A stretch of DNA of 64,000 nt from Prevotella sp902465605 (GCA_902465605.1 CABQNT010000014.1:1-64000); one strand, 5' to 3'; counted from the first letter of the stretch, positions 8,374 through 17,760 are shown. The notes: generated by a model from the sequence alone, not told the origin. Numbers and translations: made by a program.

Positions 8374-8856
8374 ATGGCAAAATACAACATTGTTAAGAAA
8401 AAGGAAAAGGATGCCGCTTATCGTTCCCTAGTCAGTCCTGAGTTGATGGATGAGCTGAAGGAAAAAATATTAGATGTTATTCTCATCCAAAAGAAATACA
8501 AAGATAAGAATTATTCGGCAAAGAAACTGGCAGAGGACTTGGGCACCAACACGCGGTATATTTCGGCCGTCGTCAATGTGCGTTTCCACATGAACTACAC
8601 ATCATTTGTCAACAAGTATCGTATTGAAGAGGCAATGGCCTTGCTGACCGACAAGAGGTATCAAGATTTGAATATGGAACAAATATCAGATATGGTAGGC
8701 TTTTCGAATCGGCAATCGTTCTACGCTTCTTTTTACAAGTTGAATGGTTGCACGCCCCGCGATTACAAGATGCAGCACCTGGCCATGCTTCCAGCAGATG
8801 CATTGCCTCCGAAGAAGGGAAAAAAGAAATCTAGTTCGAAGAGGAAAAAGAAGTAA
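8374..8856 (+). CDS. AraC-type helix-turn-helix regulator
   Basis: The 160-residue protein (from MAKYNIV) has one AraC/XylS DNA-binding domain: the first helix-turn-helix YSAKKLAEDLGTNTRYISAVV at about 48-68 (given in part), then YRIEEAMALLTDKRYQDL, then the second, EQISDMVGFSNRQSFYASF with the family's GCTPRDYK end. There is no sensor domain, only a short N-terminus and a Lys-rich tail (KKGKKKSSSKRKKK). Such stand-alone domains resemble the output part of Bacteroides regulators. The target is unknown. The dipeptidyl-peptidase gene begins 18 bases downstream and may be in the same transcript. Confidence 0.85.
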   Translation: MAKYNIVKKKEKDAAYRSLVSPELMDELKEKILDVILIQKKYKDKNYSAKKLAEDLGTNTRYISAVVNVRFHMNYTSFVNKYRIEEAMALLTDKRYQDLNMEQISDMVGFSNRQSFYASFYKLNGCTPRDYKMQHLAMLPADALPPKKGKKKSSSKRKKK

Positions 8857-8874
8857 TAATCCTATTGTCGCTGA

Positions 8875-10848
8875 ATGACACATGAATTTAAATATTCAGA
8901 CGAGCGATTTGCTGATTTGCAAATGCTGAGGTATCGTCTGAAAGGGTTTGAGAACTTGACGCTCAAACAAAAGATTTACATCTATTTTTTGGCAAAGGCC
9001 ACATTGGCGGGAAGAGATATCACGACCGACCAGTTTGGTAAGTATAACTTGAAGATAAGAAAGGTGCTTGAGGCAGTGTATGAGGAATATGCTGGCTCGA
9101 GGGACAGTAATGACTTCAAGAATCTGGAAATTTATCTGAAGAGGATATGGTTTTCTAATGGCATCTATCATCATTACGGCAGTGAAAAGATGATTCCTGG
9201 GTTTTCGGAAGGCTTTTTTAGAAAAGCGGTGTCCGGGATAAATGCCTCACGCCTGCCATTGTCACCCCGTCAAACGGTGCAAGAGCTGCTTGATGAGTTT
9301 GTTCCGGTGATGTTCGACCCCAACATCTTGCCCAAGCGTGTGAACAAGACCGATGGAGAAGACTTGGTATTGACATCGGCTTGTAATTATTATGAAGGCG
9401 TTAGTCAAAAGGAAGTTGAACGCTTTTACGCTGCCCAAAAACAGCCTTCGGATGATGAACCTGTTTCTTATGGACTGAACACCAAGTTGGTGAAAGAGGA
9501 TGACGTCATCATAGAGATACCATACACGACCAATTGCCTGTACCGAAAGGAGTTGAAACAAATAGTTTACTGGTTGGGCAAGGCACGAGAATTTGCCGAA
9601 AACGAACAGCAAAAGAAGATTATCAAGCTGTTGATACGATATTATGAAACGGGCGACTTGAAGTTGTTCAACGAATACTCCATAGAGTGGTTGAAGGAAC
9701 AAGATGGACAAGTAGACTTCATCAATGGCTTCATAGAGGTTTACGGCGATCCGTTGGGATTGAAAGGCTCATGGGAGGGGCTTGTAGAATACAAGGATTT
9801 AGAGGCTACCAAGCGCACCCAACTCATTAGTAAAAATGCACAATGGTTTGAAGACCATTCACCGGTAGAACAGCGTTTCAAGAAAGAAAAGGTGCAGGGT
9901 GTAACCGCTCATGTCATCTGCGCTGCCATGTTGGGTGGCGATGAATATCCGTCGTCGGCTATAGGCATCAACCTACCAAACGCAGAATGGATTCGAGCCA
10001 GGTATGGTTCTAAGAGCGTCACAATCGGAAATCTCACGGAAGCTTACAATCATGTGGGCAGAGGCAATGGTCTATATGAGGAGTTTGTGATCGATGACGA
10101 AACGCTGGGGTTGATTAACCGTTATGGAGATCTTTGTGATGATTTGCATACTGATTTGCATGAATGCTTAGGACATGGCAGTGGACGGTTGTTACCGGGT
10201 GTCGACGGTGATGCTTTGGGCGCTTATGGTGACACCATTGAGGAAGCCAGAGCCGACTTGTTTGGACTTTATTACATCGCAGACGAGAAGCTCATTGAGT
10301 TGGGATTGATGCCAAACGCAGATGCGTACAAATCTCAATACTACACCTACATGATGAATGGCCTGTTGACACAGATGGTCAGAATCAAGGAGGGTCATCA
10401 AATAGAGGAAGCTCACATGCGTAATCGCGCTCTCATTGCGCGATGGGTATTGGCGCATGCCGACGGTGAGGTGGTGATAATAGAAAAGCAGGGCGTTGCT
10501 GGAGATAATGCTGTTCGTCATTTCGTTCAAATCAACGATTATCAAAAGTTGAGACAGCTGTTTGCCAAACTGCTGGCAGAGATTCAGCGAATCAAGAGCG
10601 AAGGTGACTTTGAAGTCGCAAGAGCCATCGTTGAGAGATACGCCATTGACATAGATGCAGATTTGCACAGAGAGGTGTTAAGTCGCTATCAAAAACTGAA
10701 CATCGCACCCTACAAAGGATTTATCAATCCCTGGATGAAGCCTCAGTATGATGACCAGGGTAACATCGTTGACATACAACTTGATTATACGGAATCGTAT
10801 GCTCATCAAATGATGAGATATTCTAAAACAGCAGAATCGAATGAATGA
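8875..10848 (+). CDS. Dipeptidyl-peptidase III (family M49)
   Basis: The 657-residue zinc exopeptidase removes dipeptides from the N-terminus of short peptides. The M49-specific zinc site HExxGH is present as HECLGH at 429-434, and the second motif as EEARAD at 456-461, where the family consensus is EECRA(E/D). The alpha-helical upper lobe and the length agree with bacterial DPP III. No signal peptide or lipobox is visible, so it should be cytoplasmic, unlike many Bacteroides homologues that carry export signals (from memory). The stop overlaps the next gene by 8 bases, indicating translational coupling to the AlkD-like protein. Confidence 0.93.
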   Translation: MTHEFKYSDERFADLQMLRYRLKGFENLTLKQKIYIYFLAKATLAGRDITTDQFGKYNLKIRKVLEAVYEEYAGSRDSNDFKNLEIYLKRIWFSNGIYHHYGSEKMIPGFSEGFFRKAVSGINASRLPLSPRQTVQELLDEFVPVMFDPNILPKRVNKTDGEDLVLTSACNYYEGVSQKEVERFYAAQKQPSDDEPVSYGLNTKLVKEDDVIIEIPYTTNCLYRKELKQIVYWLGKAREFAENEQQKKIIKLLIRYYETGDLKLFNEYSIEWLKEQDGQVDFINGFIEVYGDPLGLKGSWEGLVEYKDLEATKRTQLISKNAQWFEDHSPVEQRFKKEKVQGVTAHVICAAMLGGDEYPSSAIGINLPNAEWIRARYGSKSVTIGNLTEAYNHVGRGNGLYEEFVIDDETLGLINRYGDLCDDLHTDLHECLGHGSGRLLPGVDGDALGAYGDTIEEARADLFGLYYIADEKLIELGLMPNADAYKSQYYTYMMNGLLTQMVRIKEGHQIEEAHMRNRALIARWVLAHADGEVVIIEKQGVAGDNAVRHFVQINDYQKLRQLFAKLLAEIQRIKSEGDFEVARAIVERYAIDIDADLHREVLSRYQKLNIAPYKGFINPWMKPQYDDQGNIVDIQLDYTESYAHQMMRYSKTAESNE

Positions 10849-11449
10849 AGATGTTAACGAAACGGTAAAGGAAATCAAACGTTCATTTAGATTGTTGATG
10901 AACGGCGTTGCCTCACAGTCCATGCGCCAGAAGGGGGTGGACTATAAGATTAACTGGGGAGTGTCGCTGCCAGACTTGCAAAAAATGGTTCAACAGTATG
11001 GTAAGTGTTACAAACTTGCCGTTGCGTTGTGGCAAGAGAATATCCGTGAATGCAAGATTCTGGCGACCCTCATCATGCCTCCCGAAGAAATGGATAAGAC
11101 ACTTGCAGAGCAATGGGTAGGGGATATCAATTCGCAGGACTTGGCTGAAATGGCATGTTTTAATTTGTTTCAACACTTACAACAGGCGGCCGATTTGTCT
11201 TACCAATGGATGAATTCCGACCGAGAGATTGAGCAGATGTGTGGTTACCTCATTCTATCGAGGCTCTTCATGAAGGGAGAAAATCCTCACGGAAATAGAA
11301 TTGACGAATTCTTGGATGAAGTGGCCCTTGCGCTCAATAGTGAGAACATGGGCGTTCGCCATGCCGCGTTGAATTGCGTGAATAAATTCGCGGAGCTAAG
11401 TGAAGATTTTCGTAACATGGCAGAAGAGAGGTTGAATTTACAATTGTGA
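10841..11449 (+). CDS. DNA alkylation repair protein (AlkD-like HEAT repeats)
   Basis: The 202-residue all-helical protein shows the AlkD/AlkC-type pattern: an N-terminal SMRQKGVDYKINWGVSLPDL, then repeats including WQENIRECKILATLIMPPEEM and MACFNLFQHLQQAADLSYQW, and a final ENMGVRHAALNCVNK. This family excises bulky or positively charged alkylated bases by holding DNA in a HEAT-repeat groove. It is shorter than B. cereus AlkD and the catalytic residues cannot be assigned, so activity is inferred only. The start overlaps the M49 stop by 8 bases. Confidence 0.75.
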   Translation: MNEDVNETVKEIKRSFRLLMNGVASQSMRQKGVDYKINWGVSLPDLQKMVQQYGKCYKLAVALWQENIRECKILATLIMPPEEMDKTLAEQWVGDINSQDLAEMACFNLFQHLQQAADLSYQWMNSDREIEQMCGYLILSRLFMKGENPHGNRIDEFLDEVALALNSENMGVRHAALNCVNKFAELSEDFRNMAEERLNLQL

Positions 11450-11493
11450 AGATTTATATAGCCATACCTTACCTATATTTCAAGGAAATATTG

Positions 11494-11501
11494 TAACTTT
11501 G
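11494..11501 (+). promoter_or_regulatory. Promoter -7 element for fur-purA-hisS
   Basis: TAACTTTG lies about 22 bases before the Fur start codon. The -33 box is not clear. Confidence 0.5.
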
Positions 11502-11522
11502 TAGAGTTATAATTTTCGAGAA

Positions 11523-12008
11523 ATGAAAAAAGATATCAGAAATGCTGTTAAACAGCTTCTAGATGATTATCTTGTAACAAACAACCTTCGAAGAACGCCA
11601 GAGAGGTATGCAATCCTTGATGCTGTTTATAGCATCAGGGGACATTTCTCTTTGGAGGAGTTGGATGAATATCTCGTCGAACGTAACTTTAGAGTTAGTA
11701 GGGCTACCCTCTATAACAATTTAAGATTGTTTAGAAAACTGCGATTGGTGATTTGTCATCGCCTGCAAGGAGGCACGGTGTATGAGTCGTGCTATGACAA
11801 TAAGAATCATTGCCATCAGATTTGTACGGTTTGTGGCAAAGTGTCGGAGGTTAACTCCCCAGCAATTGTCGAGGCTGTGAATGAAATCAAGTTGAGAAGA
11901 TTCAAGAAAGATGGATTCTCATTGTATATCTATGGGGTTTGCAGTACATGCCAAACGCTGATAACACGCAAGAAAATGAATAAAGAAAAAACTAAATACA
12001 TACGATAA
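11523..12008 (+). CDS. Fur family transcriptional regulator
   Basis: The 161-residue protein has the Fur winged helix (RRTPERYAILDAVYSIRGHF, then RVSRATLYNNLRLFRKLRL) and the dimerisation/metal half with paired cysteines CTVCGK and CSTC that hold the structural zinc. The metal it senses (iron, zinc or peroxide via iron) cannot be decided. It is shorter in the regulatory histidine region than classical Fur. The stop is one base before the purA ATG, so the regulator is translated from the same message as purA and hisS, an unusual partner for a Fur protein. Confidence 0.88.
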   Translation: MKKDIRNAVKQLLDDYLVTNNLRRTPERYAILDAVYSIRGHFSLEELDEYLVERNFRVSRATLYNNLRLFRKLRLVICHRLQGGTVYESCYDNKNHCHQICTVCGKVSEVNSPAIVEAVNEIKLRRFKKDGFSLYIYGVCSTCQTLITRKKMNKEKTKYIR

Positions 12009-12009
12009 A

Positions 12010-13284
12010 ATGAATAAAGGTAAAGTAGATGTCCTGCTTGGTTTGCAGTGGGGTGACGAAGGAAAAGGCAAAGTGGTCGACGTACTTACGCCAAAATATG
12101 ATGTTGTTGCCAGGTTTCAAGGGGGACCAAATGCAGGCCATACATTGGAGTTTGAGGGCCAAAAATATGTTCTTCGTAGCATTCCTTCTGGCATCTTTCA
12201 AGGTGGAAAGATTAATATTATCGGTAATGGAGTAGTGCTTGCACCGGATCTTTTCATGGACGAAGCTAAAGAACTGGAGAAGAGTGGCCACGAATTGAAA
12301 AGCCGTATTCATATCTCCAAGAAAGCTCATCTCATCATGCCTACGCACAGAGTGCTGGATAAGGCATACGAAGCTGCACGAGGAAAGAGCAAAGTTGGAA
12401 CAACAGGTAAAGGTATTGGTCCGACATACACTGACAAAACGTCGAGAAACGGTTTGCGGGTAGGAGACATCCTTGATAACTTTCAGGAAAAATACGAAGT
12501 TCATAAGGCGCGTCATTTGGACATGTTGAAGGCTCTTCACTTTACAGATTTCGATTTGGAAGAAACGGAAAAGCATTGGATGGAAGGTATAGAATACCTC
12601 AAACAATTCAACATTGTAGACAGCGAACATGAAATCAATCATCTTCTTCGTGAACAGAAAAGCATCTTGTGCGAAGGTGCACAGGGTACAATGCTGGATA
12701 TTGATTTCGGTAGTTACCCGTTTGTAACGTCTTCAAACACCATTTGTGCCGGAGCATGTATCGGACTGGGCCTTGGTCCCAACAAGATAGGAAACGTCTA
12801 TGGCATCATAAAGGCTTATTGTACACGTGTAGGATCAGGTCCCTTTCCAACCGAATTGTTCGACGAGGATGGCAAGAAACTTCGTGACATCGGTCATGAA
12901 TATGGTGCTGTAACAGGTAGAGAGCGTCGTTGTGGCTGGGTAGATTTGGTTCAATTACGTTATTCTATCATGGTTAACGGTGTGACTCACCTTATTTTGA
13001 TGAAGAGTGATGTGCTGGATCAATTCAAGACAATTAAAGCATGTGTTGGTTATGAATTGAAGGATGGCACACAGACGAAGGAACTTCCTTACGACCTGGA
13101 AGGCGTAAAGCCTATTTACCAAGAACTGCAAGGCTGGCACACAGACTTGACAAAAATGACCAACGAGGAAGAATTTCCACAGCAATTCAAAGATTACATC
13201 CAGTTCTTGGAGGAGTTTTTGGAAACGCCAATCAAGATTGTTTCAATCGGACCTGATCGTAATCAAACGATTGTAAGAAACTAA
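12010..13284 (+). CDS. purA: Adenylosuccinate synthase
   Basis: The 424-residue enzyme joins IMP and aspartate using GTP, the first committed step to AMP. It has the phosphate-binding start GLQWGDEGKGKVVD, the FQGGPNAGHT loop, GTTGKGIGPTYTDK near residue 130 and the GDP-binding SIGPDRNQTI end. Length and motifs are normal. It starts one base after the fur stop and precedes hisS by 18 bases. Confidence 0.97.
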   Translation: MNKGKVDVLLGLQWGDEGKGKVVDVLTPKYDVVARFQGGPNAGHTLEFEGQKYVLRSIPSGIFQGGKINIIGNGVVLAPDLFMDEAKELEKSGHELKSRIHISKKAHLIMPTHRVLDKAYEAARGKSKVGTTGKGIGPTYTDKTSRNGLRVGDILDNFQEKYEVHKARHLDMLKALHFTDFDLEETEKHWMEGIEYLKQFNIVDSEHEINHLLREQKSILCEGAQGTMLDIDFGSYPFVTSSNTICAGACIGLGLGPNKIGNVYGIIKAYCTRVGSGPFPTELFDEDGKKLRDIGHEYGAVTGRERRCGWVDLVQLRYSIMVNGVTHLILMKSDVLDQFKTIKACVGYELKDGTQTKELPYDLEGVKPIYQELQGWHTDLTKMTNEEEFPQQFKDYIQFLEEFLETPIKIVSIGPDRNQTIVRN

Positions 13285-13302
13285 TGACAAAAGAGAAATT
13301 AA

Positions 13303-14676
13303 ATGACTAACAAACCAACTATCGTCAAAGGGACAAGAGACTTCTCGCCCATGGAGATGTCTAAGCGCAATTACATATTCAACACTATTAAAGATGTTTA
13401 TTCATTGTATGGCTTTCAACAAATAGAAACCCCTGCTCTGGAAACCCTTCAAACCCTGATGGGCAAATACGGTGAGGAAGGAGACAAGCTGCTTTTCAAA
13501 GTTCTTAATTCGGGTGACTTCCTGCGGAAGGTTGACGACAAAGAACTTGTGGAAAGAAATACGTTGAAACTTGCATCGCAACTTTGTGAAAAAGGACTTA
13601 GGTACGACTTGACGGTACCATTCGCTCGTTATGTTGTCATGCATCATGATGAAATTCAATTCCCTTTTAAGCGTTACCAAATTCAACCCGTTTGGCGTGC
13701 CGACCGTCCTCAAAAGGGCCGATATCGTGAGTTTTATCAATGCGATGCCGACGTGGTGGGATCAGACTCTTTGCTCAATGAGGTGGAATTGATGCAAATC
13801 GTGGATGAGGTATTCCAAAGGTTTGGTGTGCGAGTAATCATCAAAATCAATAATAGGAAAATACTCACGGGTATTGCTGAGATGATTGGCGCTGCGGATA
13901 AAATAGTAGACATCACAGTTGCCATCGACAAATTGGACAAAATAGGTCTGGAAAACGTCAATCAAGAGTGGGCAAACGCCGGTATCTCTCCAGACGCCAT
14001 CGATAAGTTACAGCCCATCATATCCCTTCAAGGACCAAATGATGAAAAGCTCAACGTCATTAAAAATGTGCTGAAAGACAGTCAGGTTGGACTGAAAGGT
14101 GTGGAAGAAGTTGCCTATATCTTGGATGTATTGCAATCGATGCAGCTACATAACGAGATAGAACTTGATTTGACTTTGGCGCGAGGCCTTAATTATTACA
14201 CCGGTGCCATTTTTGAAGTAAAGGCTAAGGATGTTTCTATTGGCAGCATTACAGGTGGTGGTCGTTACGACAACTTGACGGGTATTTTTGGCAAGCCAGG
14301 GTTGAGTGGGGTAGGAATCTCGTTTGGTGCCGATCGTATCTATGATGTATTAAATGCTTTAGACTTGTATCCAAAAGAAACAACTAATTCTACTCAAATC
14401 CTTTTCATCAATTTTGGCGAAAAAGAGACTGCCTATTGTTTGCCTTTAGTCAATGAGGCTCGCAGTCATGGAGTCAGCGCAGAGATGTACCCAGATGCGG
14501 TTAAGATGAAGAAGCAGATGAGTTATGCTAATGCAAATCAAATCGCATTTGTGGCCATGGCTGGTGAGAACGAGATGAAGGAAAACAAGATAACGCTCAA
14601 AAACATGGAAACAGGAGAACAAATGTTAGTTCCTATTTCTGACTTTATGGATGTCTTTTCAGAACAAAGAAAGTAA
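13303..14676 (+). CDS. hisS: Histidyl-tRNA synthetase
   Basis: The 457-residue class II synthetase charges tRNA-His. Visible are the N-terminal KGTRDFSPMEM, motif 2 (FKRYQIQPVWRADRPQKGRYREFYQCDAD, in part; about 123-150), the histidine-specific ARGLNYYTGAIFEV near 296 and motif 3 region GGGRYDNLTGIFG, with GVGISFGADRIYD. A C-terminal anticodon-binding domain follows (about 360-457). An insertion between motif 2 and the histidine motif is typical of this Bacteroidetes form. Third gene of the fur-purA-hisS unit, closed by a strong terminator. Confidence 0.97.
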   Translation: MTNKPTIVKGTRDFSPMEMSKRNYIFNTIKDVYSLYGFQQIETPALETLQTLMGKYGEEGDKLLFKVLNSGDFLRKVDDKELVERNTLKLASQLCEKGLRYDLTVPFARYVVMHHDEIQFPFKRYQIQPVWRADRPQKGRYREFYQCDADVVGSDSLLNEVELMQIVDEVFQRFGVRVIIKINNRKILTGIAEMIGAADKIVDITVAIDKLDKIGLENVNQEWANAGISPDAIDKLQPIISLQGPNDEKLNVIKNVLKDSQVGLKGVEEVAYILDVLQSMQLHNEIELDLTLARGLNYYTGAIFEVKAKDVSIGSITGGGRYDNLTGIFGKPGLSGVGISFGADRIYDVLNALDLYPKETTNSTQILFINFGEKETAYCLPLVNEARSHGVSAEMYPDAVKMKKQMSYANANQIAFVAMAGENEMKENKITLKNMETGEQMLVPISDFMDVFSEQRK

Positions 14677-14688
14677 GATTTATAACAG

Positions 14689-14728
14689 AAGAATGGTGAA
14701 GTCAGCAAGATTTCACCATTCTTTTTTG
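14689..14728 (+). terminator. Terminator after hisS
   Basis: A perfect 12-bp stem (14689-14700 with 14712-14723) runs into a T-run, the classic intrinsic form. Confidence 0.85.
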
Positions 14729-14758
14729 CTCTTATGCTTGTAATTGTTTTGATTTTTG

Positions 14759-14767
14759 TATCTTTGT
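14759..14767 (+). promoter_or_regulatory. Promoter -7 element for the second Fur gene
   Basis: TATCTTTGT matches TAnnTTTG. It overlaps the earliest possible (TTG) start of the frame at 14756, which supports the later ATG at 14783. Confidence 0.55.
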
Positions 14768-14782
14768 ACTTTCAAAAATAGT

Positions 14783-15229
14783 ATGAATATGACATCAGAA
14801 AACAAAGCATATAATAAGTTAATCGAAGCTGGAGTGCACCCTTCTGCACAACGGTTGGCCATCATGGAGTTCCTGATGGAAAATCACACTCATCCAACAG
14901 TGGAGGATGTTTATAAAGGTTTGTGTCCCAAAATTCCAACCCTAAGTAGGACTACCGTTTATAATACGCTGCGTTTATTTTCAGAACATCAAGCTGCTCA
15001 AATGATAACCATTGACGAGCATCGTGTGTGTTACGATGGTTGTGTAGAGCCCCATGTGCATTTTTATTGCAAGAAATGCAAAAGGGTGATAGATATGCCT
15101 GAAGAAGATGCACCGAAACTTATTCAGAACAGAAATATTCACGGAAATATTGTTGATGAGATTCAGCTATACTACAAAGGCATCTGCACTGAATGTGCAC
15201 AGAAGGAGATAACAGAACATTCTAATTAA
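14783..15229 (+). CDS. Fur family regulator, PerR-like
   Basis: The 148-residue protein has the Fur winged helix (HPSAQRLAIMEFLMENHTHP and SRTTVYNTLRLFSEHQ) and both structural-zinc pairs, CKKC and CTEC. EHRVCYDGCVEPHVHFYCK places histidines and acidic residues where PerR and Fur bind their regulatory metal. The short N-terminus and close spacing resemble PerR more than Fur; a peroxide-sensing role is inferred and not proven. The start was set at MNMTSEN because the promoter box occupies the upstream part of the open frame. It is convergent with the phosphoglucomutase gene across a repeat cluster. Confidence 0.85.
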   Translation: MNMTSENKAYNKLIEAGVHPSAQRLAIMEFLMENHTHPTVEDVYKGLCPKIPTLSRTTVYNTLRLFSEHQAAQMITIDEHRVCYDGCVEPHVHFYCKKCKRVIDMPEEDAPKLIQNRNIHGNIVDEIQLYYKGICTECAQKEITEHSN

Positions 15230-15280
15230 TAGAAAACAACACAATCTTAATTCGTAACTATCTGAATGATAGTTAAATAT

Positions 15281-15410
15281 AAACCCATAGAGATTAGCGA
15301 CCAATCTCTATGGGTTTGCTGTCTAAACTCATTGACTTTGACAGTCAAACCCTTTGACTTTTGCTGTTAAACTCTTTGACTTTGGTTGGCGCACTCAATG
15401 ACATAGAATA
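15281..15410. repeat. 22-base-period repeat, cluster 2, with perfect hairpin
   Basis: A perfect 15-bp inverted repeat (AAACCCATAGAGATT at 15281-15295 with its complement at 15303-15317) is followed by units at 15325, 15347 and 15369, each 22 bases, beginning AAACTCATTGACTTTG or a variant, and a decayed fourth unit. AAACTCATTGA is the reverse complement of the core in clusters 1 and 3. The right hairpin arm differs by one base from a unit of cluster 1. It sits between two convergent genes and may end both transcripts. Confidence 0.75.
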
Positions 15411-15461
15411 TGAAGCAACAAATTGAGCCTCCAGTGAAGGAAGCTCAATTCGTTGCTTGGT

Positions 15462-17210
15462 TTACTCAAGATGCAGACTTTTCTTGATTGCATTGATTTT
15501 TTCATCGGCCTCTGCATCGCAACGTTCGTAGCATCCGGCACATTTCATCGTGCCTTTTACCTCCAAATAGAACTTTATTTTTGGCTCTGTACCCGATGGC
15601 CGAACGCTCACCTTGGTGCCATCATCGCAGAACCACTGTAGTACATTGCTGGTGTCTGACATGTCAAGTTTGGAGATGTTTCCATTGATGTCACGCTGTT
15701 CAAGCGTCTGGTAGTCTTTCCAAACAACCACCTTTGAACCTCCAAGATCTGTCGGTGGATTCTTTCTGAAATTCTCCATCATGGTCTTGATTTCGTCTGC
15801 ACCAGTCTTTCCAGGACGCACTACATTGACGGTAAACTCCTTGGAGAAACCGTATTCCAGATAGATGTCCAGAAGAAGATCGTAAAGCGTCTTACCTTGA
15901 TCTTTGGCGTACGCGCAAATTTCAGCCAAGAGACACATGGCACTCACTGCGTCCTTGTCACGAACAAAGTCGGCAGCCATGAAACCATAGCTCTCTTCGC
16001 CGCCGCCGATGTATTTCTTGCCGGGATCAGCAACGCGAATTTCACGGGCAATCCACTTGAAACCAGTATAACAATCTATCATTTCAATGTTGTTCTTCTC
16101 GGCAACTTTCCGAATCACCTCTGTGGTCACGATGGTCTTAACGATATAGTCAGTTGGCTTCAACAGACCCATGTTCTTGCGGTTGGTGATGATGTAATAG
16201 AGGAAAATCAAGCATGTTTGGTTTCCGTTTATCAAGATCCACTCGCCCTTGTCGTTCTTGCATGCCATGCCAACGCGGTCGGCATCAGGGTCACTGGCCA
16301 TCACGATGTCGGCGTCTAATTGTTTGGCATCGCGCAAAGCCAATGTCAATGCTTCTCCATTTTCAGGGTTTGGAGAAACAACGGTAGGGAAGTTGCCATC
16401 CTTTACCATCTGTTCCTTAACGCAATGCACGTTGTCGAAGCCCCAATATTTGAGTGATCGCGGAATCATCTTCATACCAGTGCCGTGCAAAGGAGTGTAA
16501 ACAATCTTCAAATCGTGCTGACGTTTGATTACTTCTGGATCAATGCTGACGGTCTTAACTGCGTCGAGATAAGCCTGATCGATGTCTTCTCCGATGATTT
16601 GAAGCAGCTGTTTGTTACCTTCAAACTTAATATCTTCTACCTTTACCTTGTTCACCTCATTGATGATTCCCATATCGTGTGGGGCCAATACTTGTGCGCC
16701 GTCTTCCCAATAAGCCTTGTATCCGTTGTATTCTTTGGGGTTGTGACTGGCTGTAATGTTCACACCAGCTTGGCAACCAAGATGCCTGATAGCGAAAGAA
16801 CACTCGGGTGTAGGTCGCATGTCGTCGAACAAATATACCTTGATGCCATTGGCCGTGAAGATGTCAGCAACACTTTCAGCGAATTTACGACTGTTGTTGC
16901 GACAATCATGGCACACGACAACGGATATGTCAGCACGATCTTGGAAGTTTTTCTTCAGGTAATTGGCAAATCCCTGGGTAGCCATGCCCACCGTGTAGAT
17001 ATTCATACGGTTGCTGCCGGCACCCATGATACCGCGAAGTCCACCTGTTCCAAACTCTAAATCTTTGTAGAAAGAATCGATTAAGTCTGTCTTGTCTTCA
17101 GCTTCAATCTTTGCTTTCACTTCTTTCTGGGTCTCCTCATCAAATGCGGGAGTCAACCATTGTTTTGCCTTCTGTTCACACTGGGCAATCAGTTCTGCAT
17201 TGTTTGCCAT
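15462..17210 (-). CDS. Phospho-sugar mutase (phosphoglucomutase/phosphomannomutase)
   Basis: The 582-residue alpha-D-phosphohexomutase moves phosphate between C1 and C6 of glucose or mannose phosphate. All four family motifs are present: the sugar-binding GTGGLRGIMGAGSNRMN, the phosphoserine loop NITASHNPKEYNGYKAYW, the Mg loop DPDADRVG, the specificity loop GGEESYGF, and the C-terminal phosphate-binding RPSGTEPKIKFYLEV. The length and GEES sequence fit the larger PGM/PMM type common in Bacteroidetes. The exact substrate is not certain. Start at MANNAELI, with a promoter box about 35 bases upstream. Confidence 0.94.
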   Translation of the reverse strand: MANNAELIAQCEQKAKQWLTPAFDEETQKEVKAKIEAEDKTDLIDSFYKDLEFGTGGLRGIMGAGSNRMNIYTVGMATQGFANYLKKNFQDRADISVVVCHDCRNNSRKFAESVADIFTANGIKVYLFDDMRPTPECSFAIRHLGCQAGVNITASHNPKEYNGYKAYWEDGAQVLAPHDMGIINEVNKVKVEDIKFEGNKQLLQIIGEDIDQAYLDAVKTVSIDPEVIKRQHDLKIVYTPLHGTGMKMIPRSLKYWGFDNVHCVKEQMVKDGNFPTVVSPNPENGEALTLALRDAKQLDADIVMASDPDADRVGMACKNDKGEWILINGNQTCLIFLYYIITNRKNMGLLKPTDYIVKTIVTTEVIRKVAEKNNIEMIDCYTGFKWIAREIRVADPGKKYIGGGEESYGFMAADFVRDKDAVSAMCLLAEICAYAKDQGKTLYDLLLDIYLEYGFSKEFTVNVVRPGKTGADEIKTMMENFRKNPPTDLGGSKVVVWKDYQTLEQRDINGNISKLDMSDTSNVLQWFCDDGTKVSVRPSGTEPKIKFYLEVKGTMKCAGCYERCDAEADEKINAIKKSLHLE

Positions 17211-17244
17211 ATCTTTATGCTGTTTAAGTTATACGTATTGTTTG

Positions 17245-17253
17245 ACAAAGATA
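17245..17253 (-). promoter_or_regulatory. Promoter -7 element for the phospho-sugar mutase
   Basis: TATCTTTGT on the minus strand, about 35 bases before the start. It is divergent from the DUF4491 promoter. Confidence 0.5.
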
Positions 17254-17271
17254 GTAATTTTAAATGAGAAT

Positions 17272-17304
17272 TTTCTGACATTAAGCGTTTTTTTGTACAT
17301 TTGC
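17272..17304 (+). promoter_or_regulatory. Promoter of DUF4491-rlmH
   Basis: TTTC at 17272-17275, a 20-base spacer and TACATTTGC at 17296-17304. The -33 box has one mismatch to TTTG. Confidence 0.55.
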
Positions 17305-17363
17305 AAAGAGCTTATAAAATAGCGATTGATTAGCAACTTCAAGTTTTAAACTTATCGATAACC

Positions 17364-17681
17364 ATGTATTACAAAGGACTAATAATAGCGGTGTCAACAT
17401 TTCTTATTATCGGACTTTTTCACCCGGTGGTGATTAAGGTAGAGTATAAATGGGGTGTTCGACCCTGGTGGATATTCCTGGTTATGGGCATTCTATCTGT
17501 CATAGCGTCACTTTTTGTAGAAGATGTCATGTTTTCATCGCTTCTTGGCGTATTGGGGGCTTCATGTTTGTGGACTATAGGAGAATTGTTCTCTCAAAAA
17601 AAACGGGTTGAAAAAGGATGGTTTCCGATGAATCCGAAGCGAAAAGATCAATACGACATCATCAACTCGGATGAGAAATAA
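17364..17681 (+). CDS. DUF4491 family membrane protein
   Basis: The 105-residue protein has three hydrophobic segments: about 4-22 (GLIIAVSTFLIIGLFHPVV), 36-51 (WWIFLVMGILSVIASL) and 57-75. A conserved-looking HPVVIKVEYKWG lies between the first two, and a basic tail ends the protein. The DUF4491 family is widespread in Bacteroidetes, often near rlmH, and has no known function. Here rlmH follows after about 80 bases. Confidence 0.85.
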   Translation: MYYKGLIIAVSTFLIIGLFHPVVIKVEYKWGVRPWWIFLVMGILSVIASLFVEDVMFSSLLGVLGASCLWTIGELFSQKKRVEKGWFPMNPKRKDQYDIINSDEK

Positions 17682-17760
17682 ATATTCTGTGCCGAGAAGT
17701 AACAAGCGAATTCTGCATGAATGTTAATGGAGCGAATGTGGTAAGATAACCTTTTATCAG

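Noticed and set aside
14756..14782. TTG start for the second Fur protein
   Set aside because: The TAnnTTTG box (14759-14767) overlaps these codons and the conserved part starts at 14783.
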